A stretch of DNA of 15,027 nt from an uncultured Collinsella sp. (lineage in GTDB: Bacteria; Actinomycetota; Coriobacteriia; Coriobacteriales; Coriobacteriaceae), in contig CABUQK010000045.1 of assembly GCA_902493615.1 (NCBI GenBank), forward strand, positions 1 to 15,027. Reading direction: 5' to 3'. A model generated the notes under the pieces. That model saw nothing but the letters and a program-made list of their open reading frames with translations. It did no database searches and was not told the DNA's origin. Below, piece after piece: positions 13,984 to 15,027 of this stretch. A program made the translations under genes and the position numbers. The stretch's first letter is position 1, and each line of letters begins with the position of its first letter.

Positions 13984-14874
13984 CTACTGAAGCGCCTGTG
14001 CGCCCAGGGCCAGGCAGCCCATGATGCCCTGCTTGCCCTCGAGGCTGTTGTTGACAATATAGGAATCGATGTCGTTGACCTCGGGCGTGACGATATAGCC
14101 GTTGAGCATCTCGGCGCACTTTTTGCGTGCGAGCGGCACGATGGGGGTGTGGTCGGCCACGCCGCCGCCGATGATGATCTTTTGCGGTGCGTAGCACAGC
14201 GTGTAGGTCATGAGCGCCTGTGCCAGATAGCCTGCGAGCAGGTCCATGGCCTCCGGGTCATCGGCCATGTCTCCGGCGCTCTTGCCATCCCAGCGCTTTT
14301 TAACGCCAGGGCCGGCGATGAGGCCCTCGAGGCAGTTGTCATGGAAGGGGCAGGCGCTATGCTCGCCGATGGTGTCGCGCGGGTCGCGCGTGACCAGGAT
14401 GTGGCCGGCCTCGGGATGCATCATGCCGTGCACGAGCTTACCGCCCGAGAGCACGCCGGCGCCCACGCCGGTGCCGATGGTCAGGTAGACCACGTCGGTG
14501 AGGCCCTGGGCGCAACCAAAGGTGACCTCGCCCAAGCAGGCAACGTTGACGTCGGTGTCGTAGCCACAGGGAATATTGAGCTCGTTTTGGATGGTGCCCA
14601 GCAGATCAAAGTAGCGCCATGCCGTTTTGGGCGTCTCCAGGATCTTGCCGTATTGGGGCGACGCGGGGTTGACTGCGGTGGGGCCAAAGGCGCCGATGCC
14701 CAGCGCGGTGATGCCCTTGTCGGCAAACCATGCATTGACGGCCTCAACGGTCTCCTGCGGGGTCGTGGTCGCGATCTGCTCACGCTCCAGGACCGTACCG
14801 TCTGCATAGCCCGTGGCGCAGACCATCTTGGTGCCGCCGGCCTCGAGCGCTCCGATAAGCTGCTGTTCTGCCAT
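13984..14874 (-). CDS. ROK-family fructokinase-type sugar kinase
   Basis: ATP-dependent phosphorylation of a hexose, most likely fructose to fructose-6-phosphate; cytoplasmic. The 296-residue protein begins with the phosphate-binding GALEAGGTK (8-16), typical of the fructokinase branch of ROK proteins (B. subtilis YdhR/GmuE-like). The catalytic aspartate is Asp108 in YDTDVNVACLGE, and GTGVGAG lies at 134-140. The zinc-binding pattern His158, Cys175, His178 and Cys181 is intact (EHSACPFHDNCLEGLIAGPG). There is no N-terminal helix-turn-helix, so it is a kinase and not a ROK repressor. The ATG at 14874 is preceded by AGAGAGGAA. It appears monocistronic, ending at the bidirectional terminator near 13855-13901. 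An insertion-sequence end lies about 98 bases upstream. Glucose or mannose as substrate is possible. Confidence 0.88.
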   Translation of the reverse strand: MAEQQLIGALEAGGTKMVCATGYADGTVLEREQIATTTPQETVEAVNAWFADKGITALGIGAFGPTAVNPASPQYGKILETPKTAWRYFDLLGTIQNELNIPCGYDTDVNVACLGEVTFGCAQGLTDVVYLTIGTGVGAGVLSGGKLVHGMMHPEAGHILVTRDPRDTIGEHSACPFHDNCLEGLIAGPGVKKRWDGKSAGDMADDPEAMDLLAGYLAQALMTYTLCYAPQKIIIGGGVADHTPIVPLARKKCAEMLNGYIVTPEVNDIDSYIVNNSLEGKQGIMGCLALGAQALQ

Positions 14875-14912
14875 AGTATTCCTCTCTCTGGGACGAGTTG
14901 CTCCGTGACTAG

Positions 14913-14940
14913 AGTATAGGGCTCTAAACTATTTAAGAAA
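14913..14940 (-). promoter_or_regulatory. Candidate promoter of the fructokinase gene
   Basis: On the minus strand TATACT (14918-14913) is a good -10, five of six matches. The element 16 bases upstream, TTTCTT (14940-14935), is a poor -35. The start would be about 35 bases before the ATG. Confidence 0.35.
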
Positions 14941-14972
14941 GCGTTATAAAAAGAAGCCTCGCAACGCGGCGG

Positions 14973-15027
14973 TGAACTGCACCCCAAAACTTGGACGGCT
15001 TAAATAAGAACTACGCCGCAAGGGACT
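14973..15027. mobile_element. Probable end of an IS3-family insertion sequence (continues beyond the window)
   Basis: TGAACTGCACCCCAAAAC at 14973-14990 resembles the terminal inverted repeats of IS3-family elements, which start with TG and commonly carry an ACTGnnCCCC-type end followed by a TTGGAC motif (here at 14991-14996). Only 55 bases are visible, so the other end and any target duplication cannot be checked. Confidence 0.5.
15011..15027 (-). CDS. Possible last codons of an IS3-family transposase (partial)
   Basis: Read on the minus strand the last bases give Ser-Leu-Ala-Ala-stop, with TAG at 15013-15011. This resembles the C-terminal ends of many IS3-type OrfB proteins, and the stop would lie 38 bases from the IS terminus, a usual distance. 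Five codons are too few to be sure. Confidence 0.22.

Noticed and set aside
13984..14874. ROK transcriptional repressor
   Set aside because: There is no N-terminal helix-turn-helix, and the kinase and zinc motifs are complete.

Overview
The window looks like chromosome from a high-GC Gram-positive gut actinobacterium of the Coriobacteriia, most likely Collinsella or a close relative. This rests on strongly G/C-ending codons, a CarD-family regulator, a Rho factor with a very long Ala/Lys/Arg-rich N-terminal extension, and several hairpin-type intergenic repeats. The genus is inferred from general resemblance, not from a search. No rRNA, tRNA or CRISPR array was seen.

Layout: (1) 2-5164 is metabolic: the 3' part of nicotinate phosphoribosyltransferase, then proB and proA (the first two steps of proline synthesis). 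A prolyl-aminopeptidase-like hydrolase lies between proB and proA on the opposite strand, so the region could supply proline both by synthesis and by peptide hydrolysis. (2) 5179-6428 holds two minus-strand genes, an HD-domain protein and a CarD-like regulator. Near-identical bidirectional terminator-like inverted repeats flank the HD gene. (3) 6771-8624 is argS, ending at a strong terminator. (4) 8703-9152 carries no gene. It contains a roughly 150-bp element with 26-bp imperfect terminal inverted repeats, then a good promoter and a hairpin-rich leader. (5) 9153-11699 is rho, with an intrinsically disordered first half. It is broken by two frame disruptions as given: a 1-base shift near 9627-9640 and an apparent 11-base deletion at 11225-11237 in the ATPase core. 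(6) 11847-13901 has a promoter, an unrecognised membrane-anchored acidic/Ala-rich protein, a tightly linked VanZ-family membrane protein, and a terminator. (7) 13984-14874 (minus) is a ROK-family fructokinase. Upstream of it, at the window edge, is what looks like the end of an IS3-family insertion sequence.

Most of the window is housekeeping. The items most worth following up are the doubly disrupted rho and its repetitive basic/acidic extension, the 150-bp inverted-repeat element, the twin repeats around the HD gene, and the uncharacterised membrane protein paired with VanZ. I do not see a convincing multi-gene novel system.
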